NCBI GenBank assembly: GCA_010015605.1
Contig: ML975252.1
Span: forward strand, 186,001-250,000
DNA from: Decorospora gaudefroyi
Lineage: Eukaryota; Ascomycota; Dothideomycetes; Pleosporales; Pleosporaceae
Direction of reading: 5' to 3'
DNA length: 64,000 bases
How positions within the stretch are numbered: position 1 is the first letter of the stretch; each line of letters starts with the position of its first letter. Positions 42,253-54,583 of the stretch are shown in pieces. The translations under genes and the position numbers were made by a program. Under the pieces are notes generated by a model that was not told the origin of the DNA, did no database searches, and was given only the letters and a program-made list of their open reading frames with translations.

Positions 42253-44266
42253 ATGTCACACCATCCGCACAACCACGAGAAGAAGCCCCTGGCATTCTTC
42301 GCCTTGCCACTCGTCGAAGACCATGACGAACAGACATCCACTCCACCTTTCTCGAGGAAGAGTACTCGGACCAGCGAAGGAGATATCACCGACGCCGAAG
42401 CCGGTATCCCCCTCGAGACCACCACCGACGTCGAGGAACTCCGCGATATGCCCGCGTTCCAACGGCACGCCGAGACTACCACGCAAGAACTCTTCTTTGA
42501 TCTCTGTGAGCGCGCACCACCACCCCCATTTCTCCCTTATTTACCTACTATTTCCGAGCTAACACTCACGGTCTCTACTATCTAGACTTCGTAGCCAACC
42601 TGACAACTTTTACATCCGTAAAGGAAATCAACGATAGCACGTCTCTCCGCGCTTATATCGGGTTCTTCGCTCTGCTCTGGCTGACTTGGTACTCGAACTC
42701 GCTGTACGATGTCCGTTTCACGGCTGATTGCATCTTCGAGCGGTGCGCAAAGGCTATGCACTTCGGTGTCATGGTTGGCTTTGCTGTCGTGGGTCCCGCG
42801 TAGGAGCCAGGTCGGGCGACGTACTCGATGCAAAAGTATGAAGTACTCTCGTTTATACTGATGGTGAGCCGGTTGGTGCTCGCTATGCAGTATACAGTTA
42901 CGTTGTATTTTGTACGGAAACATCGGAAGACGATACTGCCCTTGTCGCTGGTCATTGGGAGTACGATGATAGCGGCGCTGATGTACGGCGCCATCACTGC
43001 GGCACTGCCAAAGGAGGTTTGTGCCTTGGATACGGGGACGTGCAAGCCCTTCAAGACCCGGATACATGTTGCGTGGTACATTATCAGTATCGCCGAGATT
43101 GTGGTGACAGTAGGGATATCATGCTACTGGCGTGTTATTTCGTTCAAGGGGACGCATATCGTGCAGCGAATGTCACTGCTCACACTGATTATCCTGGGAG
43201 AGGGCATCATCGTTATCTGCAAGGCCATTTCGAAGATTGTCAAGAACGGATCCCAATTCGATAGCCAACTTAGGGGCCAAATCATTGCTGCGGTGCTGAT
43301 GATTTGTAAGTCCACCGCTGAATGCCCACATTTAGCGACATGACTGACACTTTTTCAGATCTTCTCTACATGCTCTACTTCGATCGCATGCATGAAGAGC
43401 ACTTCGGCACGATCAAGCAGCAAATTTGGGCCTCGCTACACTTCATCCTGCACATCATGCTCGTCCTCGTCCTGCAAGGGGTTTCATTGCTTATCATGTG
43501 GGTCGTCGCACTCATGCGCATGGACCGAGTCGACCTCCGTTTCCGCAACGTTGAAGCCTTGAGCCTAATGGACAGCGCCTTCGCAAACGGAACAGCTTTC
43601 GCAAACGAACTCCGCCGCCAGATCGATACATATCTGTGGAATACGATTCAAAAGGGCGCTGACGCGTCCCAGGCACTGGAAACATGGAATGCAAGTTTGA
43701 TCGTGCTTGCAGAGGGCTTCGATGCGGTGCAGAAGGATGCTAGGAATCAGACTGCGAGGGAGATGATCCAAGAGAGTCTGAACACGGCAGAGACGATGGC
43801 TATTCAAACTATGTTTGATAGTCTGAGTATCTCGATTCCGAAGTCGAGCACCAAGCAACGGGTTAAGACAGTCATGTTTGACAAGGTTGGATTGTTGATG
43901 AAGTACGAGAAGCGTTTTGAGCTCGTTTTCGACTACGTTTTCCTCTCGGTAAGTATTCTTTTTACAAGTCCCCAAAACACGATCTGACTGGGACAGGCCG
44001 GCCTGGCGCTCACTTTCATGGCCATCATCGCCTTTGTCGCGCTGCCTACTAGCCAGCGCCGGATGTGGGAGTACCTTCGGCTCGCTCTTCATGTCGTCTG
44101 CGGCTTTGCCATTTGTCTGATCTGCATCGTCAACACGAACGAGATAGCGTAGAAGACATATATGGAGAGCGCGTAGATATTACCCACCATCTGCATCATC
44201 TTCTTCATCTGCGTTACAACAAGGCATCTAAGACCGTGGAAGAGCGTGTCACAGAAGAGCGAATGA
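42253..44266 (+). pseudogene. LtrA-family membrane protein gene with three in-frame TAG stops
   Basis: The gene keeps all its splice sites: exons 42253-42505, 42586-43305, 43359-43948 and 43997 onward, with matching phases. It would encode an acidic head, then ELFFDLYFVANLTTFTSV, the hallmark of the low-temperature-requirement A family, and about 10 membrane segments. Translation stops early at TAG 42801-42803, after GVMVGFAVVGPA, then resumes in the same frame for 440 codons. Two more TAG codons (44150-44152, 44174-44176) fall before ILPTICIIFFICV, which still resembles the family's last helices. The final stop is TGA 44264-44266. All three stops follow GCG. Loss of function is the likely reading; stop readthrough or assembly error would be alternatives. 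LtrA function in fungi is poorly known. Confidence 0.8.
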
Positions 44267-47200
44267 CCGTTGGCCAGACTGTGCGAAAGACAGCTTTTCT
44301 TGGAACGCGTCGGAGGGTTGGTGTCTCCCCAGATTCGGGGCTTCACCACTTTTGTTGGACCTTATATTGCGCTAATGCTATCATACGCCTCCATAGGTCA
44401 AATTAGAAGAATCGATTTTTTAATACCTTGAGCAGATCCAGACAGTTCATCGTGGTCCGATCATGGCGGTCCATAAGTCCGTTAGTCTCACGTTACCTTG
44501 AACAATGAAAGCAGACGCTCCATGCTGTCACATGACAACCCACCCTTCCGTCTAGGCGTTTGTCGCTTAGCGTTACTAAAAGGTCAGGACTGGAAGGGTA
44601 TCGTAGGGCTGAGGCAACTCTATCATCTGCGGCCCGAACCAGTATGGCCAAGAGATGCATGAGGGCTCGCGTGCTGGGGAACGCCGCTTGGACCTCCGCA
44701 CATCAAATGCAATAATGAAGCTCAAAATAGATCTCATGCACTCTGTGCTTGTTTCTTCGCGCCTGAGCCGGAGCTGTATCGCTGGATTTTTGGGCTATAC
44801 TTTGGAGAGCGGAGATCTTTGGTGATGACGTTGTTTCAGATTGGAGCTCGAAGCCTCGCATTTGTGTCGTAAGGACAGTTATGAAACGATCTGGTTTTGC
44901 TGATATACACGTGTTGACCCAACATTCAAGGTTTTCCTGGAGCGCCACCTATGCTGTTGAAATTGCTTCTCGTCACATGGTCGCGTGGTACCTGTAGCTG
45001 ATGTCGGAGGCATGGTGTTTTCGCCTACAATAGCCGCCGGGTGGGTCTTTGGGTATTCTGCACCGAAAATCCGACGCCAACGCCAAAGGTGGGTCCGTAA
45101 GGCAGCGATGAGCCGCAAAACCGTGTGCGGAACCCAATTGGTATGCGTTTGGGCTGCGAAGGATTCAGCGTGGTGACATGTTCGTTGTGAGTCAGAGGTG
45201 CTGATAGGAGCGGAGCGCAGTCTGGAATATAGAGAGGTTTGGAGGGTATCTGCCGAACATGGATAGCGTGGTGAAATAATGAATGTGCCCAAAAGTTTAC
45301 CGCCACAGGATAATTTTGATCGGGCTTGAGGGAACTGGAGGATCTGTTGTGGGTGGCGCTTAGCGAGTGTCCCACGAGTTCCTCCACCCAGAAAGCGCTA
45401 GCTCAACGGCGAAGACGACTTCAACAGTGGAACGGCGCGAGAGCAATCTCAAAATCGAGCATGAGATTGATAGCACAAGTACGACAAAAGCGATTGAAAC
45501 ATAGAGGAAGCCCTTTTACAGACCAGTACTTGCCCAAGCTTCGAGGCGGAACACTTGGAGGCGATTTGTTCGCGCTTCGAAACATCATCGTCTATAAACA
45601 ATTCGCATTTCGGTGATATTTGAAAGTGCGACGAGCCCGGATTCGTATCATAAGCATCGGTATTGATATTCATCTCTGTTTTCGCGCCTAAGAAGTTGGA
45701 TATTCCGAAATTGTTGGGTGTCCTCCACTTTCCATCTCTTGTAGTTGATTGCCACAAGGCGCAAGCGCAGGGCTGTGATACGGTCGCACCATGGCTGCCG
45801 ATATCGCATAGCTGATGTGACACAGGCTTCAAGCCAAACATGTTGATGTCTGCAGGGCGCATTAATGTGCCGAAATGTTTCAGCCTCGCTGATTTGCCGG
45901 TCGCACTAAAGAGTCTAAACAAACGTCAGTGAAAAGATATCTAAGTGTGGGTGCCTTTCGAAGCGGAATCAGAAATCAGAACCCGACCTCGCCCGCTATC
46001 CCACCCGCGGAACCCCATGGATGTCACGTCGAGGAGACCTAAGCAGTCAACATGTGCGACGGTTGCTTTACAACCTGGTAGTCGGCACTAGCTAGCGTTG
46101 CACAGCTGTGTGCAACTGAGCAGCAGCGTTTGTTTTATGCGTGATACGCATCGAGGATCAAAGCCGAACGAGCATTAGCTTGCTCATGGCGCAGCCGTGA
46201 GTTGCGTGGAGAGGATTGGCATCGCAGCCACAGTAACACAAAGATCAACGTCATATCCGGTGCATCATTCGATTTACTTGTGGCCAGACTTGTTGAGTGA
46301 CTGTGTTGCTCGATCGGGTGCGTCTCTCTTCACCGGAAGCTTGGTGGGGTAGCAGAGTAGGCGTGGGCGAGTAAGCAACGCTTGACGGCTGGCGTGATGG
46401 AAGCTGCATCGCGGGCGATTCGACACGGTGGTTACACCGATACGCTGTCTTGCATGTTGTAGGTTAGTGCCGGACAGGGAAGATGTAGGAAGCTGTGATT
46501 TGCGAAGTGGTGCGGACGACTCGCCAGTCAGACTCGAGACCGGACAAGAAGAGTTGAGTGGCAAAAGGACACTTGTTCCGCGTCGCGTCCTCTCGACATT
46601 AATGAAGGTAACGATGTTGAAAGTGCTCTGTTGTTCCTGCATGGCAAGCGCGATTGACGTGGCCGAGCCAGAGGAAAAGCGGTTAGTTGGCAGTAAGAGA
46701 TGCACGGTTGAGGCTCAATGACGTGAAGTGAACTGCGAGGGAGGCAAGGGGAGTGAAGGGGCTAGGGCTGTGTGGGTTGCAGCCGTTTCCTGGGTGGTTG
46801 CTGGGGAGGATGAAGACGAACACGAAGGTGAGAGGGTGATAGATAGGCGACAAATAACGCCAAGCTTTGGGCGGGACGAGGTGCGATCAGCGGCGGGAGG
46901 TGCGATTCGTGCTAGCGGAAGGCGCGAGTGAAGGTTCAGGCTAGCGGCTCAGACTTGTGACTGCTTCATTCTGCGTGTGTTTTCGGGGGATGGGATTCTG
47001 CAGCTGGGCGTCTGAGGGCGGTGTACTATGTGTGTACACTGCACTGTAAAAGTTGACGAAGACAAAGACGAGCAGAAAAGCGCAGCACCGGGCTATCCCC
47101 GTTTCACTTCGTTCGACCAGCGGCGCTCCACGGCCACTCAAAACTGGCAGATGTTGCGCATCTGAGGCAGCCAATGGCCGGCGGGCTGGCTATTCTTACC

Positions 47201-48002
47201 AATGATCAGCATCGGGGTGAAGCAGGGTGGAGGCATGGCGGCGTGCTGAACTGTCGCAGAGTGGGCCGCGGACAGACGGCCTACCAAGCAAATGGGCGCA
47301 CTCTGGGTCAAGAATTGATTAACGCACATCGAGGCTCTAGTGTGGATGGTGAGAAGGGTGTGGATGGTGCGTCACCACCACCAACCAGCTGCCCAGGCGG
47401 AAGGCCAGCGAGCCAGAAGAGCAACGCAGCAGCAACGGCGCGTCGGCCAGCCGCAAGATTGACGTGTGTGAGAGGTTGACTGGGCAGCGACAGATGCGGT
47501 GCGCGCCCAACGATGAGACGCATTGCATGAAAGAGAGCTAGGGGCTGTGTATAGTACTGTACCAGCCCGTTTTGAATTTTTGCTGGGCGGGGAAAACTTT
47601 GGCGTCGAAGCCCGAAATGCGCCTGCACGCCTGCCTGCCCGCCAGCTGCAGCACACGAACTCGGCCGTCATACGCTGCGTCTGCCTCGCATATCCTCTGC
47701 CTCGTCCTCTTTTCCTGCTCCGCCGCTCCCTTTCTCTCCCACATCTCCCCCATCTCCCACACTCCCAGCCTCGACATGAGACGGTAGCACCTGCCCCTAC
47801 GCCCGTGCCAATAATGCGCACTCTACGTCTCGCCTGACTGTCAAGGATCGCCCCTACACGCTACTATCGATAGCGGACCTGGCGACTGCCCGAGAGCCCT
47901 TGAGCCTGGAGCCGCTAGCTATTTTGCCGACACCTGCCCTCAGCGCGCCCGCAAGCCCGCCCGCTGTTGTTCTTTCACCACCTCACCATCGCTGCTGCCG
48001 TC
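44267..48002. other. 3.7-kb region without recognisable genes
   Basis: Apart from short frames, none with a family signature, this stretch looks non-coding. The longest frame of note (45449-45922, minus) starts with TTG and matches nothing I know. From about 47640 it becomes C/T-rich, and it is probably the promoter and leader of the gene at 48003. No tRNA was found. Confidence 0.45.
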
Positions 48003-50480
48003 ATGGCGAGCGCACAGCATCTCCAGCCCTACTGCGAGGACGTGTCCGACGACAGCGACGGGCCCGTCTCGTTCCAGGGCCGCAAGTCGCCCAATGCCGC
48101 TAACCAATCCACTAAACGCTCCCATCCCTCGGACGTGGATAAAGAAGCAGAAAAGCCGCCCGCTCAGGAGAGCGTGCCGAACAACATCGACCTCCGCTCC
48201 GACTCAGGGTACAGCAGCTACACCGCCGCCACCGTGAGCAGCACTAATTCCGCTCCAAGTGCCACCGCCCACTGCAGCCCGCCCGTCGTTCCTGCCACCG
48301 CTGCTCCCGTCCCTGCCCAAAGCCCGGCGCCCAAGACCAGGCGACCCGCGCAGTCAGAGCCGCGCCAGAACAGCACCAACAGCAGCCCGCGCCCCAAGCC
48401 ATTGTCGCGCACCGCCTCGCAGTCGTCGAAGCCCTCGGCCACGCACCGCCGGTCGACTGTGAGCCAGCAGGATCGCCCGGACCGCCGAGTCCGCCGAGAC
48501 AGCAGAGTGGACGCGGGGGAATGCACAGATCCCACGTGCACCACGTGCGGCCCCAACGCACTTCCCCAGCAGCGTCGCCGCCCCGACATACAGCCATCCC
48601 AATCCGCTCGCGACGTGACGCGCATCTCGTCTGACCAGCGCTCCATGCGTTCAGACCCAGCTGCCTACTACACCTCTCCACCCTCCCCGACGCACGTCCG
48701 CCAGGCCGCATACCTCCAAGGGCCAGCCATCCTCCAGCCCTCGGCGCCGCGTCGACGCTCGTCATCGACCAGTCGTCAGCAGCGTCCGATGAGCTACGGC
48801 GGCGAGCCCGGCCCCCAATACTGGGTTCCGGGAATGCCCGCGCCATACCCAAGCCCACCTCAGGAACACGGCCCGCCACCCTCGAGCTCCGCTTCGTGGC
48901 GCAACAGCATGCAGCAGTACCCTCCCATGGCTTCCATGGGCCACATGGCGCCTCCAATGGCTCCCTACATGGGCCCACAAACTCAGACGTCTGCCTACCC
49001 GCCATATGCTTTTAACAGTCAGACTTCTTCCCCATACGATGGGCCGCAAAGGCCAGTCATGTCGTCCCGCAACTCGTCCAACTTCGCACGCAACGGGCCC
49101 CCAGTCATCACACAGACACAGGCGCCCCGCGAGCAGCAGTACTCGGCGAGATATGGCCAGCCTAGGATCCCGGCACAGTTGCAACTCCAAGACGAAGCCT
49201 ACCAAAGCGAGTCTGATTCGGAATCCGAGTCGGAGGAGGAGCGGGGCTACGATGAGCTCGATCCCCGCGATCCACGTGCTCAACGTGCCCTCATGCCTCC
49301 GCCGAAGATGACGCGTACCAAGTCCACGAGCAAGAAGCAGCGGCCACCCATGCGTCATGCCAACACCACCCAAGTCGTAGACGTCGACCGTGTCGCTCGT
49401 CGCCTATCCCAAGTCGTTGTCGACGACCGTCCAGGCCGCGAACTCACCCAACGAGTCACGAATGAGCCATCCCGGCGCATGTCCGTCAGCCGGCCTGCCC
49501 CTCCACAGCGAAAGACGCAGTCTGATTATGTCACTCCTCGTGCGCGCGTTGTCGTGAACAACAGCGCCAAGACTGATCGCCGTCGATCTGCCCAGGTCTA
49601 TGACAAATCATACGAAGATTTTGTCCATGCCAAGGAGGTCCAAGAGCGAGCCAGGGTCAAAGCTGAAGCAAAAGCTCTTAAAGAAGCTGACGCTAGAGCA
49701 AAGGCTCATGCAAAAGCCCAGAAAGCTCACGAAGATCGGTACCAGGCCGAACAAGCTCAGCGGGAGAAGGAGCGGAAACGTCAGAGCCGATCCGAGAAAG
49801 TCTACTATCAACCTCCTCCAGAATTTAACGACAGCGAAGAGGAGGAAGAAGAGGAGGAGGAGGAGGATTCGGAAGAGGATGAGATCCCAATCCCAGCTCC
49901 AGCTCCTCCACGCCGTCGCCGTCATACTGAGGTCGAGCAGCCGAAAATCAAGAGGATCGAGAACGCGGCCGAGGACTACATCAGTGCTCAGCGCGGCGCT
50001 CAAAATCCATACAATGACCAAATCCACCGGGCTGCAAAGAAAGCGTCGAGGGTACCCTCCGTACCCTCTCACTCGGGCTCATCTGGAAGCGACAAGCAGA
50101 GTCAGTCCAACCGCACTGTTATGACCAGTAACGGAAACGGTGAGGTTCGCCTCCGAGTGGATGCTTCTGCTCCCCTTAGTTTGTCATTCAACGGTGACAC
50201 GGAGTGCCGTACCCTGCGAATGATTCCAGCTGGGAATGGCATGGCTGACATCGTCATTGGCTCACGCAATGGCGAAAGCACCTACCAGGGCAGCGAGAGG
50301 GGCAGTGTTGCAGGTGACAGGCGGTCTTTGGCGAGCAATGCACGGCGGCAAGCAGAGGAGACGACAGAAACGAGTTCACGCAGCAGTCGTAGGCGCGACG
50401 ACCGAGTAGTACAAGATTCCTGGGACGATCAAGAGAGCCGGCGCCCTTTGCGTCGCCGCGCCCCCTCCTACCGTAACTAA
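48003..50480 (+). CDS. large intrinsically disordered protein, function unknown
   Basis: This single-exon gene encodes 825 residues from ATG 48003 (good context GTCATGG). I do not recognise a known domain. The first 420 residues are low-complexity, rich in Ser, Pro, Gln and Arg, with a small Cys cluster (CTDPTCTTCG) near residue 180 that could bind a metal. About 535-600 is a likely coiled coil of Lys/Glu/Ala heptads (EVQERARVKAEAKALKEADA and on). A strongly acidic run of about 14 Glu/Asp residues follows near 615-630. The C-terminal 140 residues include VRLRVDASAPLSLSFNGD and RMIPAGNGMADIVIGSR, which look folded and conserved-like. It may be a fungal-specific scaffold or regulator. The right flank is non-coding. 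Confidence 0.7.
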   Translation: MASAQHLQPYCEDVSDDSDGPVSFQGRKSPNAANQSTKRSHPSDVDKEAEKPPAQESVPNNIDLRSDSGYSSYTAATVSSTNSAPSATAHCSPPVVPATAAPVPAQSPAPKTRRPAQSEPRQNSTNSSPRPKPLSRTASQSSKPSATHRRSTVSQQDRPDRRVRRDSRVDAGECTDPTCTTCGPNALPQQRRRPDIQPSQSARDVTRISSDQRSMRSDPAAYYTSPPSPTHVRQAAYLQGPAILQPSAPRRRSSSTSRQQRPMSYGGEPGPQYWVPGMPAPYPSPPQEHGPPPSSSASWRNSMQQYPPMASMGHMAPPMAPYMGPQTQTSAYPPYAFNSQTSSPYDGPQRPVMSSRNSSNFARNGPPVITQTQAPREQQYSARYGQPRIPAQLQLQDEAYQSESDSESESEEERGYDELDPRDPRAQRALMPPPKMTRTKSTSKKQRPPMRHANTTQVVDVDRVARRLSQVVVDDRPGRELTQRVTNEPSRRMSVSRPAPPQRKTQSDYVTPRARVVVNNSAKTDRRRSAQVYDKSYEDFVHAKEVQERARVKAEAKALKEADARAKAHAKAQKAHEDRYQAEQAQREKERKRQSRSEKVYYQPPPEFNDSEEEEEEEEEEDSEEDEIPIPAPAPPRRRRHTEVEQPKIKRIENAAEDYISAQRGAQNPYNDQIHRAAKKASRVPSVPSHSGSSGSDKQSQSNRTVMTSNGNGEVRLRVDASAPLSLSFNGDTECRTLRMIPAGNGMADIVIGSRNGESTYQGSERGSVAGDRRSLASNARRQAEETTETSSRSSRRRDDRVVQDSWDDQESRRPLRRRAPSYRN

Positions 50481-52145
50481 GGAATTTCGGAACCTCTAGG
50501 ACTTGCTGCTAACGATGCACGCGACTCATTACGAGCTTCTCACTTTGTTCGATCTATCTTGGATTTCGCCTTTGCTTTACATTTCACCACGTATCTCGTT
50601 CCGACCTTGTTCCGCGCTGGGTGGACTGCACTTTGAACGAAAAGTTCCAAAGAGTGGAGCTGGCCCTTGGCACTTGCTTTGCTCAACAAAAAAGTCTGAT
50701 TATATTGTTTTATTCGCGTTGAATGTTGGTACGATTCCCCACACGCGTTCAATGTCTGTTTGTTTGCTGCGTTCCATGCGACAGTGCAGGTCACATTGTT
50801 CTTGCTTGCTAGATTGGAATGCTCACGCACACCAACATCAAATGCGTGGGTCATCTCACACAATCATGTCGAATTACAGAAACTGATTGTATTGTGGCTT
50901 TTCTTTTCCCTCTTCATTGTTGCCTCTCAGGCGAAGCGCTTTTTTCACACTTGGAATATTCTTACCTTTTGCCCTTGCACTATACCTACTCCTCACGGAG
51001 ACTTTTCGGTTTCATTTTTGGTGGATGTAATACCCTTTCTATCTGTTGGGCTGGATCTTGATAGTAGTCATGTTTGTTTCTTTTGCCAAAAGTAAAGTGG
51101 GTAGATGATTTCAGTGGTTGGGCTACGAAGACATGATGATGTTGTATGGATGACGACTATGCAGCGTTGGCTTTCTTTACATAGCTATAAACAGAGATGA
51201 GCGATGAGCTCCGAACCAGGCACAACACCGCAGCTAGCCTGCCGGTACTGTCCATGGGACATGAATTCATCCCCTCTATCCTTCTGCACACCAAGATTTC
51301 TCGCGCCTGCAAATCCTGCTACCACTCATTTTCACAATGATCCCGCTTCGTGAACCTAGGTAACCCCCCGCTTAGGTATGCATCGCGACGTTCAGGCTTT
51401 TGGCTCACCGCATTATTAAGGCGACTGAGAGTACATGTACGCCCACAACGACTAACCTAGTCCTACTTCCAGCCCCGTCCACAAATTTCCGATAGCTAGA
51501 AACATGCCAGTAGCTCGTCAGCTTTTATGTGCACGCACAACCACACTACCGGTATTCAAGGTCAAAGTCTGTGGATAGATTGGTACAAAAGGCCCTTCTT
51601 TACAAGCTTCGCACTCTCAGTCAGTGACCCAAAGCCCTACCGTAACAAGTTACAAGCGAAAAAAAAAAAGAAAATGAAAGAGACTAAAAGAGACCCAAAG
51701 AAAAGAAAGTCTGTGGCCTTTTTTAATCTCGCTCTGACTCGGAATTGGGTCTTTTATTAGAGGACACACTGGGTTATCACGGCTAGCGCTTTCATGGGGC
51801 TATTCCACATTGTTTTTTGCCCTTTTTTGGGGGTTTGCGCTAACGCCCATCTTGTTTTCGAGGTTCGATGGAGGTTAGAGGTGTTAGAATTGGAAGGTAT
51901 ATGTACTTTTATCAAAAAGGTAGGTTTGTGGTGGTAGTTGGGGTAGGTATAGTGAGTGAGAGAGACCACGTGCGTGTGTTTGTTTGTTCGTCTTCGTTGC
52001 GGATGCCAAATAAAATGCCCTTTCCTCACCATATCATACCAACAACCAGCAGCAGCATGTCCAAAATTCCACTCCGAAACTATTCCAAAATAGAAACCTG
52101 TCTACCCTCTTCCGTTCATCCCCGTACTATTCTATTCTACTACTA
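50481..52145. other. 1.7-kb region downstream of the disordered-protein gene
   Basis: No coding sequence is recognised. An A-rich tract (51658-51708) and many T runs occur; the sequence between two convergent genes is plausibly 3' untranslated on both sides. There is no clear RNA gene. Confidence 0.45.
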
Positions 52146-54583
52146 CTACTGCCACATATAATCCCAATTCCAATCCTGCGTCAAATCAAAATCGAACACA
52201 TCGTTCGGATTATTACTATGGTTATTATTATACACAGACGCCTGGAAATGCGTATACTCAGCCGCCAACTCGGGCAAGTCGCCAAACAAGTGCTCTGCAT
52301 TTGCCGGCAAATCTAGTGCGGAAAACGCAGTGCTACTGGATAGAGGGGAGGGCGGAAGCGCGAGGTTGTTGTTGGTGGGAATAGATGGTGGTGTGAGGGT
52401 GCTACTGCCGTTGATCGTGTTGTTTGGCTTGGGCGTTGCAGCGGTTTTGCGGCGTTTGGTGGATGGTGGTTGTGGTTGTGGTTGTGGTTGTGGTTGTGGT
52501 TGTGGTTGTGGTTGTGCGTGCGGGTGGGCTCTATGATTTCTGTGAGCGACCAGCGGCTGCATTAACTGCTCGAGACACGCAGTCATTGTTTCTCCGGTAT
52601 TTTGATGCAACGCCTGGGTTCTTGCTGGCGACGAGTCTTCCAACTGTACCCACTTGAGTGCCAGGGACAAAAACACAATGTCCTTAAGATCACTTCCTTT
52701 CCGTCCCATTCTGAGGATCAAATTGTCAATCGTATTCTGCACAGCCTTGATGAGCGATGTTTTGTCGTGGGCGGTGTCTTGCTGTACGGGCGAAACTGGC
52801 GTAGCGTCCTGGTGAAGAAGTTTAATCTGCTGGCATACTCCAAGAGCGGCCCAGAGCATGTCCATCTTGCAGCATCGGTAGAAGAAATCTTGTTGCGGTA
52901 AAGGGTTTCCGGTAACAGACCCGAGTGCTTGTGGTGTATAGAGATGTTGGTACGAGAGCAAAACTAGCGAGGAGCTGAGGCAGTGTTCTTGGAGCTCGGT
53001 AAATCTTGTGCGGTCTTGTTGGTCTGAGAGTAGGAGAGGCTTGTACAGACACAAGAGTGGTCGCCGTAGGTAAAGATCGAGTAGGACACGATGTTGAAGG
53101 GCACCCTCGTCGCCTGGAGCTATACTGTTGTGATGCAAACCCAACACCGATGGCTTACGGGCCAAGCAGTCTTCGACCTGCCGCCCGAGTTCGAGAGCCT
53201 CGTCCGCGGTGGGCGCAGCACGCTGCACAAGCAGCAGCGCCTTGAGACGCTGAGGGAGAGAAGTTGCGAGACAGACCTGGTAAAGGCTATCTGTGACACT
53301 GTCCAGGGGCCGGGAGATTGGCAGCTTCGTAGTCGACTCGTCGAAGTCTACGTCGTTGAGATTTGCTGGTACCAGATTGTACGAATCGATTTTAGGAACT
53401 ACGACAGGCATACCCACTGCCATTGATGCCTGTAAGTCCATCTCAAGAACAGTTGCCCATAGTCTCCGTCGCATTTGTGCTTGGTAAGGTGAGACACCGG
53501 AAACGCCCGTAGGGTCCATGTGTAGGCCCATGACCATGGCGGAGCGGACAAGATTGCCAGTCGAGCTCCACAGCTTTTCCGGTGCCAGATAGCGCATAAT
53601 TCTCGACAAGAGTAAGAGTACCTCGACCTGGAGCGTAGATAATTCCGTGCGCTGTTTTCGACTAAGCCCCTCGAGCCACGCCTGAATCAGATCGAGCGCA
53701 GTTCTTTCCAGATATGTTTTGTGAATTTTGTTGTCATCTTCAGCTTCGGCATCATCCATGTGATATGCCATGGTCATGACGACCGTAAGTTGCGGTATGA
53801 TGCTACATGTGCTGCCAACGTCGGGGCTGTTCTTTAGCCAGATTCCTTCGTATTGGCTTGTAAACGTAGGGCCATGCAGGACTCGCATTGTACGCTCATA
53901 GAAGCGAAAGTAGATAGAAACCAGCCTGTCACAGTAGGATTTCGGTGGAAGAAATTCGCGAAGTTTTATCTGAGCGCGCGATAAATCCGAGTCGTGCATG
54001 GTGTACGGAGAACCGATAGGGGGCTGAGATTTATTTTGCAGGAATTTGACTCGTTTTGCGGAAGCTTGCAGTTGTTCGTCGTCTGCCATTTCATTGAGGA
54101 ATTCCTTCACTTCGAGAAACTGGCCGCTATTAGCCCAAACTGCTGGTAACATCGCACTGTCATGTCTACCTGGTTTACAAGAGTAACTCGATCATTCTGT
54201 CCATGGTAATGCGAGCGATTCCCTTTTACTACAACAGTCCCAAGAATGGAGGGCGGTGTGGTAGACGTATTCTTTTCCACACGCACTGTCGCTGAGCCCT
54301 GGTGCGCTCGCGCAATGCCCAGTTGTTGTTCCACCTTGGCCATCCTATATTGAAGGTCTTCAAGAGAGCTGAAGAGCATGTTAGGAACGGGCTGTACATG
54401 TGCTTGCTCTGACTTTGCACTCGCTGGTAATGTGCCGCTCCGGCTATAAGTGCACGTGTTGGCAGTGGATGCTTTGGTGCAATTCAAGCACGGAGCCGTC
54501 CGATCGCATTTCAGCTTCTTGTCGCGACATCTCAGACACGAGACGACTGGCCGCGGACGTTTTCGTGATAATATGTCCTCCAT
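52146..54583 (-). CDS. Zn2Cys6 fungal transcription factor
   Basis: Two exons, complement 54170-54583 and 52146-54119, with a 50-bp intron (GTAGAC..GCCAG, branch GCTAAT), encode 795 residues. The DNA-binding motif is C16-x2-C19-x6-C26-x5-C32-x2-C35-x8-C44, followed by a basic linker and a dimerisation coil (MAKVEQQLGIARA). The middle region (from VSIYFRFYERTMRVLHGPTF through LWATVLEMDLQASMA) is the fungal_trans regulatory domain. A (QP)8 run at about residues 668-690 comes from the hexanucleotide repeat, then the tail is rich in Ser, Pro and Asn, with an acidic aromatic end (FDFDLTQDWNWDYMWQ) that could activate transcription. Its position beside an oxygenase/reductase pair suggests it controls them. 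Its own target genes are unproven. Confidence 0.9.
52468..52515. repeat. (GGTTGT)8 hexanucleotide repeat inside the regulator gene
   Basis: Eight perfect units are read directly. On the coding strand they encode a Gln-Pro repeat in the C-terminal part of the Zn2Cys6 protein. Unit count could vary between strains without shifting frame, since each unit is six bases. Confidence 0.95.

Noticed and set aside
21357..44266. Repeat-induced point mutation as the cause of the dead genes
   Set aside because: The permease stop at 21635 appears to replace a Tyr codon, which would be a transversion, and there is no general C-to-T or A/T-rich bias nearby.
45449..45922. 158-codon minus-strand frame
   Set aside because: It begins at TTG, has no ATG near its start, and matches no motif I know.
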